NCBI GenBank assembly: GCA_902586905.1
Contig: CACIJH010000010.1
Coordinates: forward strand, 1 to 47,381
Direction: 5' to 3'
DNA: 47,381 nucleotides
DNA from: an uncultured Bacteroidota bacterium
GTDB taxonomy: Bacteria; Bacteroidota; Bacteroidia; Flavobacteriales; Flavobacteriaceae
Below, piece by piece: positions 1 to 8,249 of this stretch. The translations under genes were made by a program, and so were the position numbers. How positions within the stretch are numbered: position 1 is the stretch's first letter; every line of letters begins with the position of its first letter. The notes under the pieces were generated by a model. That model did not search any database, had not been told where the DNA came from, and saw only the letters and a program-made list of their open reading frames with translations.

Positions 1-2
1 TA

Positions 3-821
3 GACCTGTCTGAAGGTCATGTGATGGGCGTACTCAATGTAACGCCAGACTCTTTCTATGACGGTGGGAAATACAAGGATTTAAATGTCATTGTATCTCA
101 CGCCAAACAAATGTTGGAAGATGGTGCGACTTTCATAGATATTGGAGGTGCTAGTACCAAACCGGGGGCAGATGATGTGGATGAAATGGAAGAAATCAAT
201 CGAGTGATCCCTGCCATAAATGCCATCAAACAGCATGTTCCAAAGGCCATCATTTCGATAGACACGACCTCTAGTGTAGTAGCTGAGAAGGCTGTTGCAT
301 CTGGCGCTTCGATTGTCAATGATATTTCTGCAGGAACTTTTGACAATCGTATGCTTGCTGTTGTCGCGTCTTTGGGTGCTCCCTATATCGCAATGCACAT
401 ACAAGGAACGCCTAAAACCATGCAAAAAAAACCTACTTACAAGAATGTGGTGGATGATGTATTTCGTGCAATGGAAACCTTTCGTGATCGTGCGATCAAA
501 AAAGGTATTCAACAGATCATTCTTGATCCTGGTTTTGGATTTGGAAAAACACTATCTCACAATTATCAGCTTTTACATAATCTTGACAAATTTCAATCAT
601 TAGGTCATCCGATTTTAGTTGGTGCTTCTCGGAAATCAATGATCCAAAAGCCAATAGATGTTGATGCTGAAAATGCACTCAACGGCACAACCGTGGTTCA
701 TACAATTGCTGCCTTGCAAGGGGCGTCTATCTTACGTGTGCATGATGTAAAGGAAGCTGTTCAGGTTTTCAAAATTGTTAATTTTATGAATCAACAGTCA
801 TCACAAACTTCCTCGTCTTGA
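3..821 (+). CDS. folP: Dihydropteroate synthase, 5' end outside window
   Basis: Dihydropteroate synthase condenses p-aminobenzoate with hydroxymethyl-dihydropterin pyrophosphate in folate synthesis (cytosol). The signature NVTPDSFYDGG (about 36-68) and the C-terminal GASRKS motif (about 622-639), together with FIDIGGAST and DPGFGFGK, identify the family. The frame is open back to position 3, where it reads DLSEGHVMG, the usual lead-in to the first strand. I therefore treat the GTG at 21 as internal and the gene as lacking only its first ten or so codons. The stop is at 819-821. A diadenylate cyclase gene follows after 32 bp on the same strand, a pairing that is common in Bacteroidota. Confidence 0.95.
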   Translation, partial: DLSEGHVMGVLNVTPDSFYDGGKYKDLNVIVSHAKQMLEDGATFIDIGGASTKPGADDVDEMEEINRVIPAINAIKQHVPKAIISIDTTSSVVAEKAVASGASIVNDISAGTFDNRMLAVVASLGAPYIAMHIQGTPKTMQKKPTYKNVVDDVFRAMETFRDRAIKKGIQQIILDPGFGFGKTLSHNYQLLHNLDKFQSLGHPILVGASRKSMIQKPIDVDAENALNGTTVVHTIAALQGASILRVHDVKEAVQVFKIVNFMNQQSSQTSSS

Positions 822-853
822 TGAATTTTACTTAATTTTATAAAAAATTTGTT

Positions 854-1639
854 TTGAATCCACTCGATTTTCTGCAGCTACGCATCATTGACATCTTCGA
901 TATTGTACTTGTTGCGATACTTCTATATTACATCTACAGGCTTGTGAAAGGTACTGCTGCGATCAATATTTTTACAGGAATTGTAATTGTGTATTTGATC
1001 TGGAAGCTGACAGACATCCTACAGATGAATGTATTGAGTAATATTTTAGGAGGATTTATCAGTGTTGGTGTGTTTGCACTCATTGTTGTTTTTCAACAAG
1101 AAATTCGAAAGCTTCTTCTCACAGTTGGATCAACCAACCTAGCGAATCCCAAGAATTTTAGACGCTATTGGAATATCTTAACAAACAATGAATACCACAA
1201 CAAATCAGAGGCCAAAATTGTTGTGAATGCCTGTGCAGAGCTCAGTGCTCAAAATGTAGGCGCATTGATTGTGTTTGAACGCAACACTAGCTTGGACATT
1301 TTTAAAGAGTCTGGCGATAAAGTAAATATGGATATTTCAACACCTGTCATTGAAAGTATCTTTTTTAAGGGTGGACCCTTGCACGATGGGGCCATCGTCA
1401 TTGATGGTAATCGTATTGTGGCCACTCGTGTGGCCTTACCAATCAGTGAGCAGTCTGATATTCCTGTGCGTTATGGACTTAGACACAGAGCAGCAGTGGG
1501 TGTTTCAGAAAAAACAGATGCCTCAGTACTTGTTGTTTCAGAAGAGACTGGAAAAATATCATACATCAAAAATGGTGAGTTTATCTCTTTCTCAAGCAAT
1601 GATCACTTGATCGAAATTATTGAAGAAGATTTGAGCTGA
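854..1639 (+). CDS. cdaA: Membrane diadenylate cyclase (c-di-AMP synthase)
   Basis: This 261-aa protein makes c-di-AMP from two ATP at the inner face of the membrane. Three hydrophobic segments fill about residues 10-95, followed by a DAC domain with the catalytic D178-G179-A180 and the R210-H211-R212 motif, both intact. The start is TTG at 854, giving the N-terminus MNPLDFLQL that is typical of Bacteroidota homologues; I see no better ATG upstream. It follows folP by 32 bp and is probably cotranscribed. It ends exactly where the convergent ABC exporter ends (stop codons abut at 1639/1640), with no obvious terminator between them. c-di-AMP usually governs turgor and wall homeostasis; nothing here shows its targets. 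Confidence 0.93.
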   Translation: MNPLDFLQLRIIDIFDIVLVAILLYYIYRLVKGTAAINIFTGIVIVYLIWKLTDILQMNVLSNILGGFISVGVFALIVVFQQEIRKLLLTVGSTNLANPKNFRRYWNILTNNEYHNKSEAKIVVNACAELSAQNVGALIVFERNTSLDIFKESGDKVNMDISTPVIESIFFKGGPLHDGAIVIDGNRIVATRVALPISEQSDIPVRYGLRHRAAVGVSEKTDASVLVVSEETGKISYIKNGEFISFSSNDHLIEIIEEDLS

Positions 1640-3418
1640 TTAATTCACAACTTCCTGACCTTTACTCAGCTGTGCATTTTGTAGATTTTGATAAAAACCA
1701 CCATCGATTTTTAACAGCTTTTCGTGCGTACCCATTTCTACAATCTTTCCTTGATCCATCACAATAATTCGATCTGCTTTTTGAATCGTTGCCAAACGAT
1801 GAGCAATGATAATTGCTGTTTTGTCCTTAGTCAAACGGTCTGTCGCAATCTGAATCAATTCCTCTGTTTCACCATCTACAGATGAGGTGGCTTCATCTAA
1901 AACCAAAATAGATGGATTGGTAACATAAGCCCTTAAAAATGCAATCAGTTGGCGTTGACCACCAGAAAGCATTGCTCCTCGTTCTTTCACATCGTATTGG
2001 AGTTTTCCTGGCAGCTTTGAAATAAATCGATCAATACCAATGTGTTTGGCTGCTAACATTACATCTTCCTCGCTTATTTCTGAATCCCATAAAGTAATAT
2101 TGTTATAAATTGTATCTGCGAACAAAAACACATCCTGCAGAACAACAGCGATGGCATTCCTCAAAGAGGATAATTTATATGATTTTATGTTATTTCCATC
2201 AACACTAATGACCCCTTGGTTGATATCGTAGAATCGACTGAGTAAGTTGATGATGGTAGATTTTCCAGCACCAGTAGCACCCACTATCGCAATGGTCTCG
2301 CCAGCATGAACATCAAACGATATATCATTGATGACTGGCTCGTTTTCCTTGTATGAAAACACAACATTCTGAAATGATATTTCACCTTTGAGTTGTTCTG
2401 CATTCAAATCACCCTCATCAGCTATATGACTATCTGTATCCATCACTGCAAATACACGCTGCACAGCAACCATACCCATCTGCAAGGTGTTGAATTTATC
2501 AGCGATTTGACGCAGTGGACGAAAGAGCATTTGGGTCAGTTGGATGAATAAAAAAATCGCCCCAAGAGTGATGCCATTTTCTTCGGCAATCACACGCAAA
2601 CCACCATACCAAACCACCAATCCAATGGTTATGGATGTGGAAAGTTCTGCGATAGGAAAGAAAATAGAGTTGTACCAAACTGTTTTAAGCCAAGCCTTTT
2701 TGTGCTTTTCGTTGATCTGTTGAAAAGATGCATACTCTTTTTGCTCTCGAACAAATAGCTGCACAATTTGCATTCCAGATATTCTTTCCTGAACAAAGGT
2801 GTTGAGGTTGGCGACTTGTGTTCGCACTTCATCAAAAGCAAATTTCATCGCTTTTTGAAACTTCCGTGTTGCAATTAAAATCACTGGAAGAACTGCAAAA
2901 ACAATGAGTGACAATTGCCAACTCACACTGAGCATAACAACAATCACAACAAGCATTTTGAGTACATCAGCGATAATCATAAACAACCCCTGACTAAAAA
3001 TACTGGCGATTGTTTCTATATCGTTGACTGCCCTTGTGACCAATCGTCCAACTGCTGATAGATCGAAAAAGGTTTTTCGAAATCCAATCATTCGCCCAAA
3101 CAAGTCCTTGCGCAAGTCATATACCACTCGCTGCCCAAGCCAGTTTGCATAATAAATAAATGAAAATTGGAAAAACACCTCAAAAAACAAAACAGCTGCC
3201 ATGATCCCAATAAACACAAGCATCCCATCATAATCTTTTAGCGTGATATAATCATCAACTGTGATTTTTAGGAGGTATGGGTTAAAAGTCGAAAAAACAG
3301 ATAGTAAAATGGCTGCAATAAGCACAAATAAAAAAGTAAATCGATAGGGTTTAACATATCGCAAAAGTCTCTTGAAGAGGGACACGTCGAGTATAGAACC
3401 TGTTACTTTTGAACTCAT
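1640..3418 (-). CDS. MsbA-like ABC exporter, fused membrane and ATPase domains
   Basis: This is a 592-aa half-size ABC exporter of the MsbA/MdlB type. An N-terminal six-helix membrane domain covers about residues 1-330 and the ATPase domain about 350-580. The ATPase shows a Walker A GATGAGKST near residue 378, the signature LSGGQRQ near 482, Walker B ILVLDEATS near 502 and the H-loop AHR. It should act as a homodimer or a heterodimer in the inner membrane; lipid or drug flipping is the family's usual job, and the substrate cannot be read from sequence. Its ATG overlaps the stop of truA in an ATGA, so translation is probably coupled to truA. Confidence 0.92.
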   Translation of the reverse strand: MSSKVTGSILDVSLFKRLLRYVKPYRFTFLFVLIAAILLSVFSTFNPYLLKITVDDYITLKDYDGMLVFIGIMAAVLFFEVFFQFSFIYYANWLGQRVVYDLRKDLFGRMIGFRKTFFDLSAVGRLVTRAVNDIETIASIFSQGLFMIIADVLKMLVVIVVMLSVSWQLSLIVFAVLPVILIATRKFQKAMKFAFDEVRTQVANLNTFVQERISGMQIVQLFVREQKEYASFQQINEKHKKAWLKTVWYNSIFFPIAELSTSITIGLVVWYGGLRVIAEENGITLGAIFLFIQLTQMLFRPLRQIADKFNTLQMGMVAVQRVFAVMDTDSHIADEGDLNAEQLKGEISFQNVVFSYKENEPVINDISFDVHAGETIAIVGATGAGKSTIINLLSRFYDINQGVISVDGNNIKSYKLSSLRNAIAVVLQDVFLFADTIYNNITLWDSEISEEDVMLAAKHIGIDRFISKLPGKLQYDVKERGAMLSGGQRQLIAFLRAYVTNPSILVLDEATSSVDGETEELIQIATDRLTKDKTAIIIAHRLATIQKADRIIVMDQGKIVEMGTHEKLLKIDGGFYQNLQNAQLSKGQEVVN

Positions 3419-4158
3419 ACAGCAAATATATGCTTTGGATAATATACTTTTTCGAGATATAAACCATGCGCTGGAACAGAATATCCTGCTTTCGATCGAT
3501 CTCTGCTTAGGAGAATTGATTTGAAATCATCAATGCTAATTTTTTTCAAACCAACTTCGATAAGAGTACCCACAATAGCGCGAACCATATTTCGCAAAAA
3601 CCGATTGGCTTGAATAAAAAAGACCAAATCACTGCCATTTTGTTCCCAATATGCCTCCTGAATATCACATAAATAAGTCTTTACATCTGTTCTTGACTTT
3701 GAAAAACACTTAAAATCATCGTGATCTAACATGTCAGTTGCTGCCTGATTCATCAATTCTATATCTAATGTTTTAGAGAAATAGTAGGATCGTTTTTTCA
3801 AAAAAGGATCTTTTTGAGTTGTGATGTGGTAGGAATAACGTCTACCAGTAGCATCGAAGCGAGCATGTGCATCATCAGTAACTGCCAAAATAGAGTTCAC
3901 AGCAATCTCTTTTGGTAGCAGCTTATTCAGTCGAAATCTCAAATTTCGATCGACTTGATCATCCAAATCAACATGTGCAAAAAGTTGACGTGCATGAACC
4001 CCAGCGTCTGTGCGACCAGCACCAACGACACTTATTGGTTTTTGCAACAATGTCTTCAATGCATCCTCAAGACAGGACTGTGCACTGTCGCCCTTTGGCT
4101 GTCGTTGCCAACCAACAAAGGGGGATCCGTCGTAAGATAGCTCTATGAAATAACGCAA
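3415..4158 (-). CDS. truA: tRNA pseudouridine(38-40) synthase TruA
   Basis: TruA isomerises uridines 38, 39 and 40 in the tRNA anticodon stem. The 247-aa protein contains the motif GAGRTDAGVHA with the catalytic aspartate at D51, and the family's N-terminus YFIELSYDGSPFVGWQRQP. The start appears to be TTG at 4158, because the frame has no ATG at the right place and the family begins at this point. It is the first gene of a two-gene minus-strand unit with the ABC exporter (ATGA overlap). A TATCTTTG box on the minus strand lies about 20 bp upstream. Confidence 0.95.
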   Translation of the reverse strand: MRYFIELSYDGSPFVGWQRQPKGDSAQSCLEDALKTLLQKPISVVGAGRTDAGVHARQLFAHVDLDDQVDRNLRFRLNKLLPKEIAVNSILAVTDDAHARFDATGRRYSYHITTQKDPFLKKRSYYFSKTLDIELMNQAATDMLDHDDFKCFSKSRTDVKTYLCDIQEAYWEQNGSDLVFFIQANRFLRNMVRAIVGTLIEVGLKKISIDDFKSILLSRDRSKAGYSVPAHGLYLEKVYYPKHIFAV

Positions 4159-4165
4159 GGAGTGC

Positions 4166-4173
4166 TATTTTTG
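4166..4173 (+). promoter_or_regulatory. Bacteroidota -7 box for the phosphodiesterase gene
   Basis: TATTTTTG matches the TAnnTTTG consensus of the Bacteroidota primary sigma factor and lies 42 bp before the ATG at 4215. It sits only 5 bp from the opposing box for truA, so the two divergent promoters interleave. Confidence 0.6.
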
Positions 4174-4178
4174 TTCGA

Positions 4179-4186
4179 CAAAGATA
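4179..4186 (-). promoter_or_regulatory. Bacteroidota -7 box for truA
   Basis: The minus strand reads TATCTTTG, a match to TAnnTTTG, 21 bp before the TTG start of truA. It overlaps the footprint of the divergent promoter on the plus strand. Confidence 0.6.
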
Positions 4187-4214
4187 TCGTTTCTATCACC
4201 ACAGTTCATTGTAA

Positions 4215-4706
4215 ATGAAAAAAATACTTTTACTTTCCGACACGCATGGGTACGTAGATGATCACATGATGAAGTATGTAAAAGAATCTGATGAGGTTTG
4301 GCATGCTGGCGACATCGGAACTACACAGGTGACAGATACAATATCGAGTCAAAAACCTCTTCGTGCTGTGTTTGGAAACATCGACAATCATGAAATGCGG
4401 TTAAGCTTTCCAGAAGAATTGCTGTTTGAGTGTGAGGATATAAATATATATATGACGCATATTGGAGGTAGACCTGGTCGATATGCAAAGGGCATTTCAA
4501 AAAAAATAAAGTCCATCAAGCCCAAAATATTTATCTGTGGTCATTCGCATATTTTAAAAATACAGTATGATAAAGTCAATCAACTATTGTTTATCAATCC
4601 TGGTGCTATTGGCAAACATGGGTTTCATAAAGTTCGCACGATGGTACGCTTTGAGATCGATAAAAGTGATATCAAAAATATGGAGGTCATTGAAGTAAAG
4701 CGCTAG
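4215..4706 (+). CDS. YfcE/MJ0936-type metallophosphoesterase
   Basis: This 163-aa protein belongs to the small YfcE-like calcineurin-type phosphodiesterases. The metal ligands are all visible in order: D9 and H11 (SDTHG), D33 (HAGDIG), N55 (GNIDNHE), H82 (THIGG), and H110/H112 (CGHSH). The family hydrolyses phosphodiesters using two metal ions, but its physiological substrate is mostly unknown. It is encoded alone, divergent from truA, and converges with DUF4293 three bases past its stop. Confidence 0.9.
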   Translation: MKKILLLSDTHGYVDDHMMKYVKESDEVWHAGDIGTTQVTDTISSQKPLRAVFGNIDNHEMRLSFPEELLFECEDINIYMTHIGGRPGRYAKGISKKIKSIKPKIFICGHSHILKIQYDKVNQLLFINPGAIGKHGFHKVRTMVRFEIDKSDIKNMEVIEVKR

Positions 4707-4709
4707 ATC

Positions 4710-5114
4710 TTAACGCAGTCGATCGGCAGATCGCACCAAGTCTTCGTCACGTTTGATCGATTTGTTGGCTAGAGAAAGAAACACAACAGTAAGCATATAC
4801 AGAACACAGGTCAAGAGTTGATTGGTTGAAGCAACTTCGGCATTAAAATACCCAACACATTGATTGATCAACAAACCCATAGCGATCAGCAACAGCACTC
4901 GATTCACTATGAATTGCTTTTTTCTGTTTCTATACAAAAAGATATTCCAAAGCGATGCAACAACTAGCAATAGATTGGCAATGAGAAAGATATAGGACTG
5001 ATGGACAAAAGCAGTTTCACCATTATAGATCAATCTGTCTGGCAGAAAAAAGAACGCAGCCAATTGCATGAGAAAAACAAAGAGTAAATAGATTGATTGA
5101 ATTCGCTGTATCAC
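4710..5114 (-). CDS. DUF4293 four-helix membrane protein
   Basis: This 134-aa protein has four hydrophobic segments: about residues 5-25, 39-62, 70-90 and 95-115, with a charged C-terminus. The N-terminus [12 protein letters not shown] and the overall length fit the DUF4293 family, which is confined to Bacteroidota and is often found beside rho, as here. No catalytic motif is visible and its role is unknown. It is divergent from rho, with 106 bp between the starts. Confidence 0.85.
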   Translation of the reverse strand: MIQRIQSIYLLFVFLMQLAAFFFLPDRLIYNGETAFVHQSYIFLIANLLLVVASLWNIFLYRNRKKQFIVNRVLLLIAMGLLINQCVGYFNAEVASTNQLLTCVLYMLTVVFLSLANKSIKRDEDLVRSADRLR

Positions 5115-5147
5115 CTGTAAAGTTTTAGTAAAAGTAAAAAATAGTTG

Positions 5148-5155
5148 TATATTTG
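5148..5155 (+). promoter_or_regulatory. Bacteroidota -7 box for rho
   Basis: TATATTTG is a perfect TAnnTTTG match. Transcription from here would begin near 5160, giving a 5' leader of about 60 nt before the ATG at 5221. The longer reading frame would start with a GTG at 5155, which is inside this box, so the box argues for the downstream start. Confidence 0.65.
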
Positions 5156-5220
5156 TGATGCAATTGGAAAAACTTCATTCCAATATTTTTTTACCACATC
5201 ATTTATTTTTCCACGACATA

Positions 5221-6711
5221 ATGTTAGAAATCGCTGAATTAAAACTAAAAAAACTTCCTGAATTACAAGAAATTGCTAAAGGTTTAGGAATTAAAGGAAT
5301 TACTGGTCAAAAGAAAATGGATCTTGCCTACAGCATCATTGATCACATTGCTAGTCAACCAGAAACAAAAAAAGAAAAACAAGAAGACGCAATACCAAAA
5401 GATACTTCTAAAAAAACGCCTAAAGAGCAAGCATCAAAGAAGCCACAGAACAGCAAACCAAAAACTGAAAAGAAGAATCCCAATCAAAATGGTAAGCAAT
5501 CGCAGGGTGGCGAGCAAAACAAAAACCAACACAAAAAGAAGGAAAACAACCATAATAAGGACACGCGTAATAAATATCGCCAACCTGATTATGAGTTTGA
5601 AGGAATCATTGAAAGTGAAGGTGTATTGGAGATGATGCCTGAGGGCTATGGATTTTTACGATCTTCAGACTACAATTACCTTTCATCGCCAGATGATATC
5701 TATGTCTCCCAATCGCAAGTCCGATTGTTTGGCTTGAAAACTGGTGATACTGTTCTCGGTCATGTGCGCCCCCCAAAAGAAGGTGAAAAATACTTTCCTT
5801 TAATCAAGGTTAGCACGATCAACGGCTTGAGTCCTAATGTAGTTCGTGATCGCGTATCTTTTGAGCATTTAACACCTCTGTTTCCAAATGAGAAGTTTAA
5901 TATCGCCGAAAAGCAGAGTACGATATCGACTCGGATTATGGACTTGTTCTCACCCATCGGAAAGGGACAGAGAGGAATGATCGTGTCACAACCCAAAACA
6001 GGTAAGACCATGTTATTGAAGGATGTTGCCAATGCCATTGCTGCAAATCATCCAGAGGTGTACCAAATTATTCTCTTAATTGACGAAAGACCAGAAGAGG
6101 TTACTGATATGCAACGCAATGTGAAAGGTGAGGTTGTCGCCTCCACTTTTGACGAGCCAGCAGACAGGCACGTAAAGGTTGCCAATATCGTTCTTGAAAA
6201 AGCAAAACGATTGGTTGAGTGTGGGCATGATGTAGTGATCCTATTGGATTCAATCACTCGATTGGCACGAGCGTACAATACTGTGCAACCAGCATCAGGA
6301 AAAATTCTGAGTGGTGGTGTTGATGCCAATGCACTCCACAAACCAAAGCGTTTCTTTGGAGCTGCAAGAAATATCGAAAATGGAGGTTCATTATCGATTA
6401 TTGCCACAGCATTGACAGAAACAGGATCTAAAATGGACGAAGTGATTTTTGAAGAGTTCAAAGGTACTGGTAATATGGAGCTCCAGCTCGATCGTAGAAT
6501 TTCTAATCGTAGAATTTTCCCTGCGATAGACTTGGTTTCTTCAAGTACTCGTAGAGATGATATGCTTTTAGACGAGAATACAGTACAAAGAATGTGGGTC
6601 ATGAGAAAGTACCTTGCAGATATGAACCCAGTTGAAGCAATGGAATTTATTGAAGATCGAATCAAAAGAACTCTCAATAACGAGGAGTTTTTGATCTCAA
6701 TGAATAACTAA
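5221..6711 (+). CDS. rho: Transcription termination factor Rho
   Basis: Rho is the hexameric RNA helicase that ends transcription. The chosen start gives [23 protein letters not shown], the standard Bacteroidota N-terminus; an extension to 5155 would begin inside the promoter. The domains in order are an N-terminal helical Rho_N, a Lys/Asn/Gln-rich basic linker at about residues 45-115, a cold-shock-like RNA-binding domain ([14 protein letters not shown]), and a RecA-type ATPase with Walker A PKTGKT near residue 258 and Walker [11 protein letters not shown]. The basic insert is usual for this phylum. The length is 496 aa. A strong intrinsic terminator follows the gene. Confidence 0.95.
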   Translation: MLEIAELKLKKLPELQEIAKGLGIKGITGQKKMDLAYSIIDHIASQPETKKEKQEDAIPKDTSKKTPKEQASKKPQNSKPKTEKKNPNQNGKQSQGGEQNKNQHKKKENNHNKDTRNKYRQPDYEFEGIIESEGVLEMMPEGYGFLRSSDYNYLSSPDDIYVSQSQVRLFGLKTGDTVLGHVRPPKEGEKYFPLIKVSTINGLSPNVVRDRVSFEHLTPLFPNEKFNIAEKQSTISTRIMDLFSPIGKGQRGMIVSQPKTGKTMLLKDVANAIAANHPEVYQIILLIDERPEEVTDMQRNVKGEVVASTFDEPADRHVKVANIVLEKAKRLVECGHDVVILLDSITRLARAYNTVQPASGKILSGGVDANALHKPKRFFGAARNIENGGSLSIIATALTETGSKMDEVIFEEFKGTGNMELQLDRRISNRRIFPAIDLVSSSTRRDDMLLDENTVQRMWVMRKYLADMNPVEAMEFIEDRIKRTLNNEEFLISMNN

Positions 6712-6730
6712 TCAGAAAATTGAAAAATAA

Positions 6731-6762
6731 AAAAGGGCTTCCAATGGAAGCCCTTTTTTTTT
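6731..6762. terminator. Bidirectional intrinsic terminator between rho and rpsT
   Basis: The stem GGGCTTCC/GGAAGCCC (6735-6742 with 6746-6753) has a three-base loop. A-runs on the left and nine T on the right extend it. With the A/T tracts on both sides it can serve rho on the plus strand and rpsT on the minus strand. Confidence 0.9.
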
Positions 6763-6775
6763 GGATTAGATTCGA

Positions 6776-7027
6776 CTATAAAGAAGCGATATGCTTTGTT
6801 ACTTTAGACTTTAAATTGGCTGCCTTGTTGGCATGAATAACATTGCGCTTGGCAAGTTTATCAATTTGAGAAATCAGAGCAGGAAGCGCCTTGTTGGCTG
6901 CTTTTTTAGTTTTGATTTCCTGAAAATCTCTTAAATTATTTCGCATCGTTTTGTGCTGCAAACGATTGCGAGTGCGTTTCGCCTCATCTGAGCGAATATT
7001 TTTTAAAGCGGATTTATGGTTAGCCAT
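6776..7027 (-). CDS. rpsT: 30S ribosomal protein S20
   Basis: This 83-aa, very basic protein starts MANHKSALKNIRSDEAKRTRNRLQ, which is diagnostic for S20, a primary binder of 16S rRNA in the small subunit. It lies 17 bp downstream of tRNA-Glu on the same strand, so the two probably share the promoter upstream of the tRNA. It ends against the bidirectional terminator shared with rho. Confidence 0.97.
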   Translation of the reverse strand: MANHKSALKNIRSDEAKRTRNRLQHKTMRNNLRDFQEIKTKKAANKALPALISQIDKLAKRNVIHANKAANLKSKVTKHIASL

Positions 7028-7044
7028 AATTAAATTAAATTTTG

Positions 7045-7116
7045 TAGCCCGTAGGGGAATCGAACCCCTCTTACCAGGATGAAAACCTGGCGTCCTAGCC
7101 GATAGACGAACGGGCC
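7045..7116 (-). tRNA. tRNA-Glu (anticodon TTC)
   Basis: Read on the minus strand, the acceptor GGCCCGT pairs with ACGGGCT. The anticodon stem CCAGG/CCTGG closes the loop TTTTCAT, giving the anticodon TTC. The T arm AGGGG-TTCGATT-CCCCT is complete. CCA is not encoded. It is followed after 17 bp by rpsT. Confidence 0.96.
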
Positions 7117-7133
7117 TTATTTATTTTAGGTGG

Positions 7134-7163
7134 CAAATTTAATTGAAAAAAATGATAATGCAA
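7134..7163 (-). promoter_or_regulatory. Full Bacteroidota promoter for tRNA-Glu and rpsT
   Basis: On the minus strand TTG (7163-7161), then exactly 19 bases, then TAAATTTG (7141-7134). This is the textbook -33 TTG / -7 TAnnTTTG arrangement of this phylum, and the tRNA begins 17 bp downstream. It is the best promoter match in the window. Confidence 0.75.
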
Positions 7164-7250
7164 TAATTTTAAGATCTTTTGCTTTAAAACTATTAAAAAC
7201 AGATTTTAGAAAGTTCCTAAATTTTTATACAATTACATCAAATCTTGCAT

Positions 7251-7718
7251 ATGCCCCAAACATTCATTGCATTCATAACTCTTATTTTATTTTTTTTCAC
7301 AGGACTTGCACAGCAAAGCAGTTTGTCTGTCGATCACTTTAACACTGATAGCGAAAACCTAGTTGCGAATGGTTATGATGTAGTCAGCTACTTTACCGAT
7401 AGTAAGCCAGTCAAAGAAAAGCAAACCATTTCGACAGATTTTCAAGGTCTTCTGCTCTATTTTTCATCGCATGAAAACAAGCGTAAGTTCCTAGATGATA
7501 CTGAAAAGTATTTGCCTAAATATGGTGGCTGGTGCGCATATGCAATTGGAAACGCTGGTAAAAAAGTTGATGTAGATCCTTTTTCCTATACAATCGAAAA
7601 TGGAGAATTATATCTTTTCTACAAATTATACTTTAATGACACCAGAGAAAAATGGATTCAAAATCATAAAGAGCTACAACCAAAAGCAGAGAATAACTGG
7701 CAAAAAATAATTCAATAA
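7251..7718 (+). CDS. Secreted YHS-domain protein
   Basis: This protein of 155 aa has an N-terminal signal peptide (MPQTFIAFITLILFFFTGLAQQ) and then a YHS-type domain (NGYDVVSYFTDSKPVK ... GGWCAYAIGNAGKKVDVDP). YHS domains are small, often metal-linked modules; members of this exported Bacteroidota group have no settled function. The ATG at 7251 is preferred to the TTG two codons upstream. A DoxX-like gene follows after 13 bp, which is a recurrent neighbour pairing, though here the DoxX gene looks broken. Confidence 0.85.
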   Translation: MPQTFIAFITLILFFFTGLAQQSSLSVDHFNTDSENLVANGYDVVSYFTDSKPVKEKQTISTDFQGLLLYFSSHENKRKFLDDTEKYLPKYGGWCAYAIGNAGKKVDVDPFSYTIENGELYLFYKLYFNDTREKWIQNHKELQPKAENNWQKIIQ

Positions 7719-7731
7719 ACCCAATTTAATC

Positions 7732-8031
7732 ATGAAACAAAAAATATCTTTTACAATTCGACTCATTATCGCAATCATCTTACTTCAATCTCTTTACTTC
7801 AAATTTGGGGGTCACGACCAAGCCATCCATATTTTTTCAACACTTGGTGTGGAACCATGGGGTAGATACCTCATTGGAGTCATTGAACTATTGTTGAGTA
7901 TTACTATACTGCTGCCAACAACCAAATCGATTGGGATGGCTTGTCTCTCAAAAAACAAAATATTTCGATGTATTCTCCCTTTCTCATATGTTCCAATAGT
8001 TTATATGACCAAAAAACACAAACAGAGTTAA
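7732..8031 (+). pseudogene. Truncated DoxX-family membrane protein
   Basis: The first 65-70 residues look like the start of a DoxX/DoxD membrane protein: one hydrophobic helix, then LQSLYFKFGG, then a second helix WGRYLIGVIELLLSITILLP. After TKSIGMA the sequence becomes polar and basic ([10 protein letters not shown]...) and lacks the third and fourth helices expected of the family. I infer that a deletion has joined the DoxX 5' half to unrelated sequence, because no frame downstream restores the missing helices. Some product may still be made. It follows the YHS gene closely, as intact copies often do. Confidence 0.6.
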
Positions 8032-8249
8032 AAACTCATTTTATCAATCAAATTTCAACGAATGCTGATGAAGATGTTTCCTCACCTTTTCATAGAAGAA
8101 ACCTTTTTTACAGAAATCATCCCATCTATTTGAGGAAAGGTTGCGATATACAAACAGTGAGTATCACAAAAATTGTAAAGAATACAAGTGGGTTTACTTT
8201 GGAATATAAAGATGTCTTGAATCGAAAAACAGAAATCTTACAACTCTAG
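7941..8249 (+). CDS. Short open frame, possibly the 3' fragment of a lost gene
   Basis: This frame overlaps the end of the DoxX fragment in another phase and runs to the proS stop. It encodes up to 102 mostly polar residues with only a TTG start and no recognised motif. The last part ([29 protein letters not shown]) has a plausible protein composition. It may be the tail of a gene whose 5' part was removed by the same deletion that truncated DoxX, or it may not be expressed. I do not recognise it. Confidence 0.25.
   Translation: MSLKKQNISMYSPFLICSNSLYDQKTQTELKTHFINQISTNADEDVSSPFHRRNLFYRNHPIYLRKGCDIQTVSITKIVKNTSGFTLEYKDVLNRKTEILQL

Noticed and set aside
5155-5220. Longer rho start (GTG at 5155)
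   Set aside because: The GTG lies inside a perfect TATATTTG promoter box, and the family N-terminus begins at 5221.
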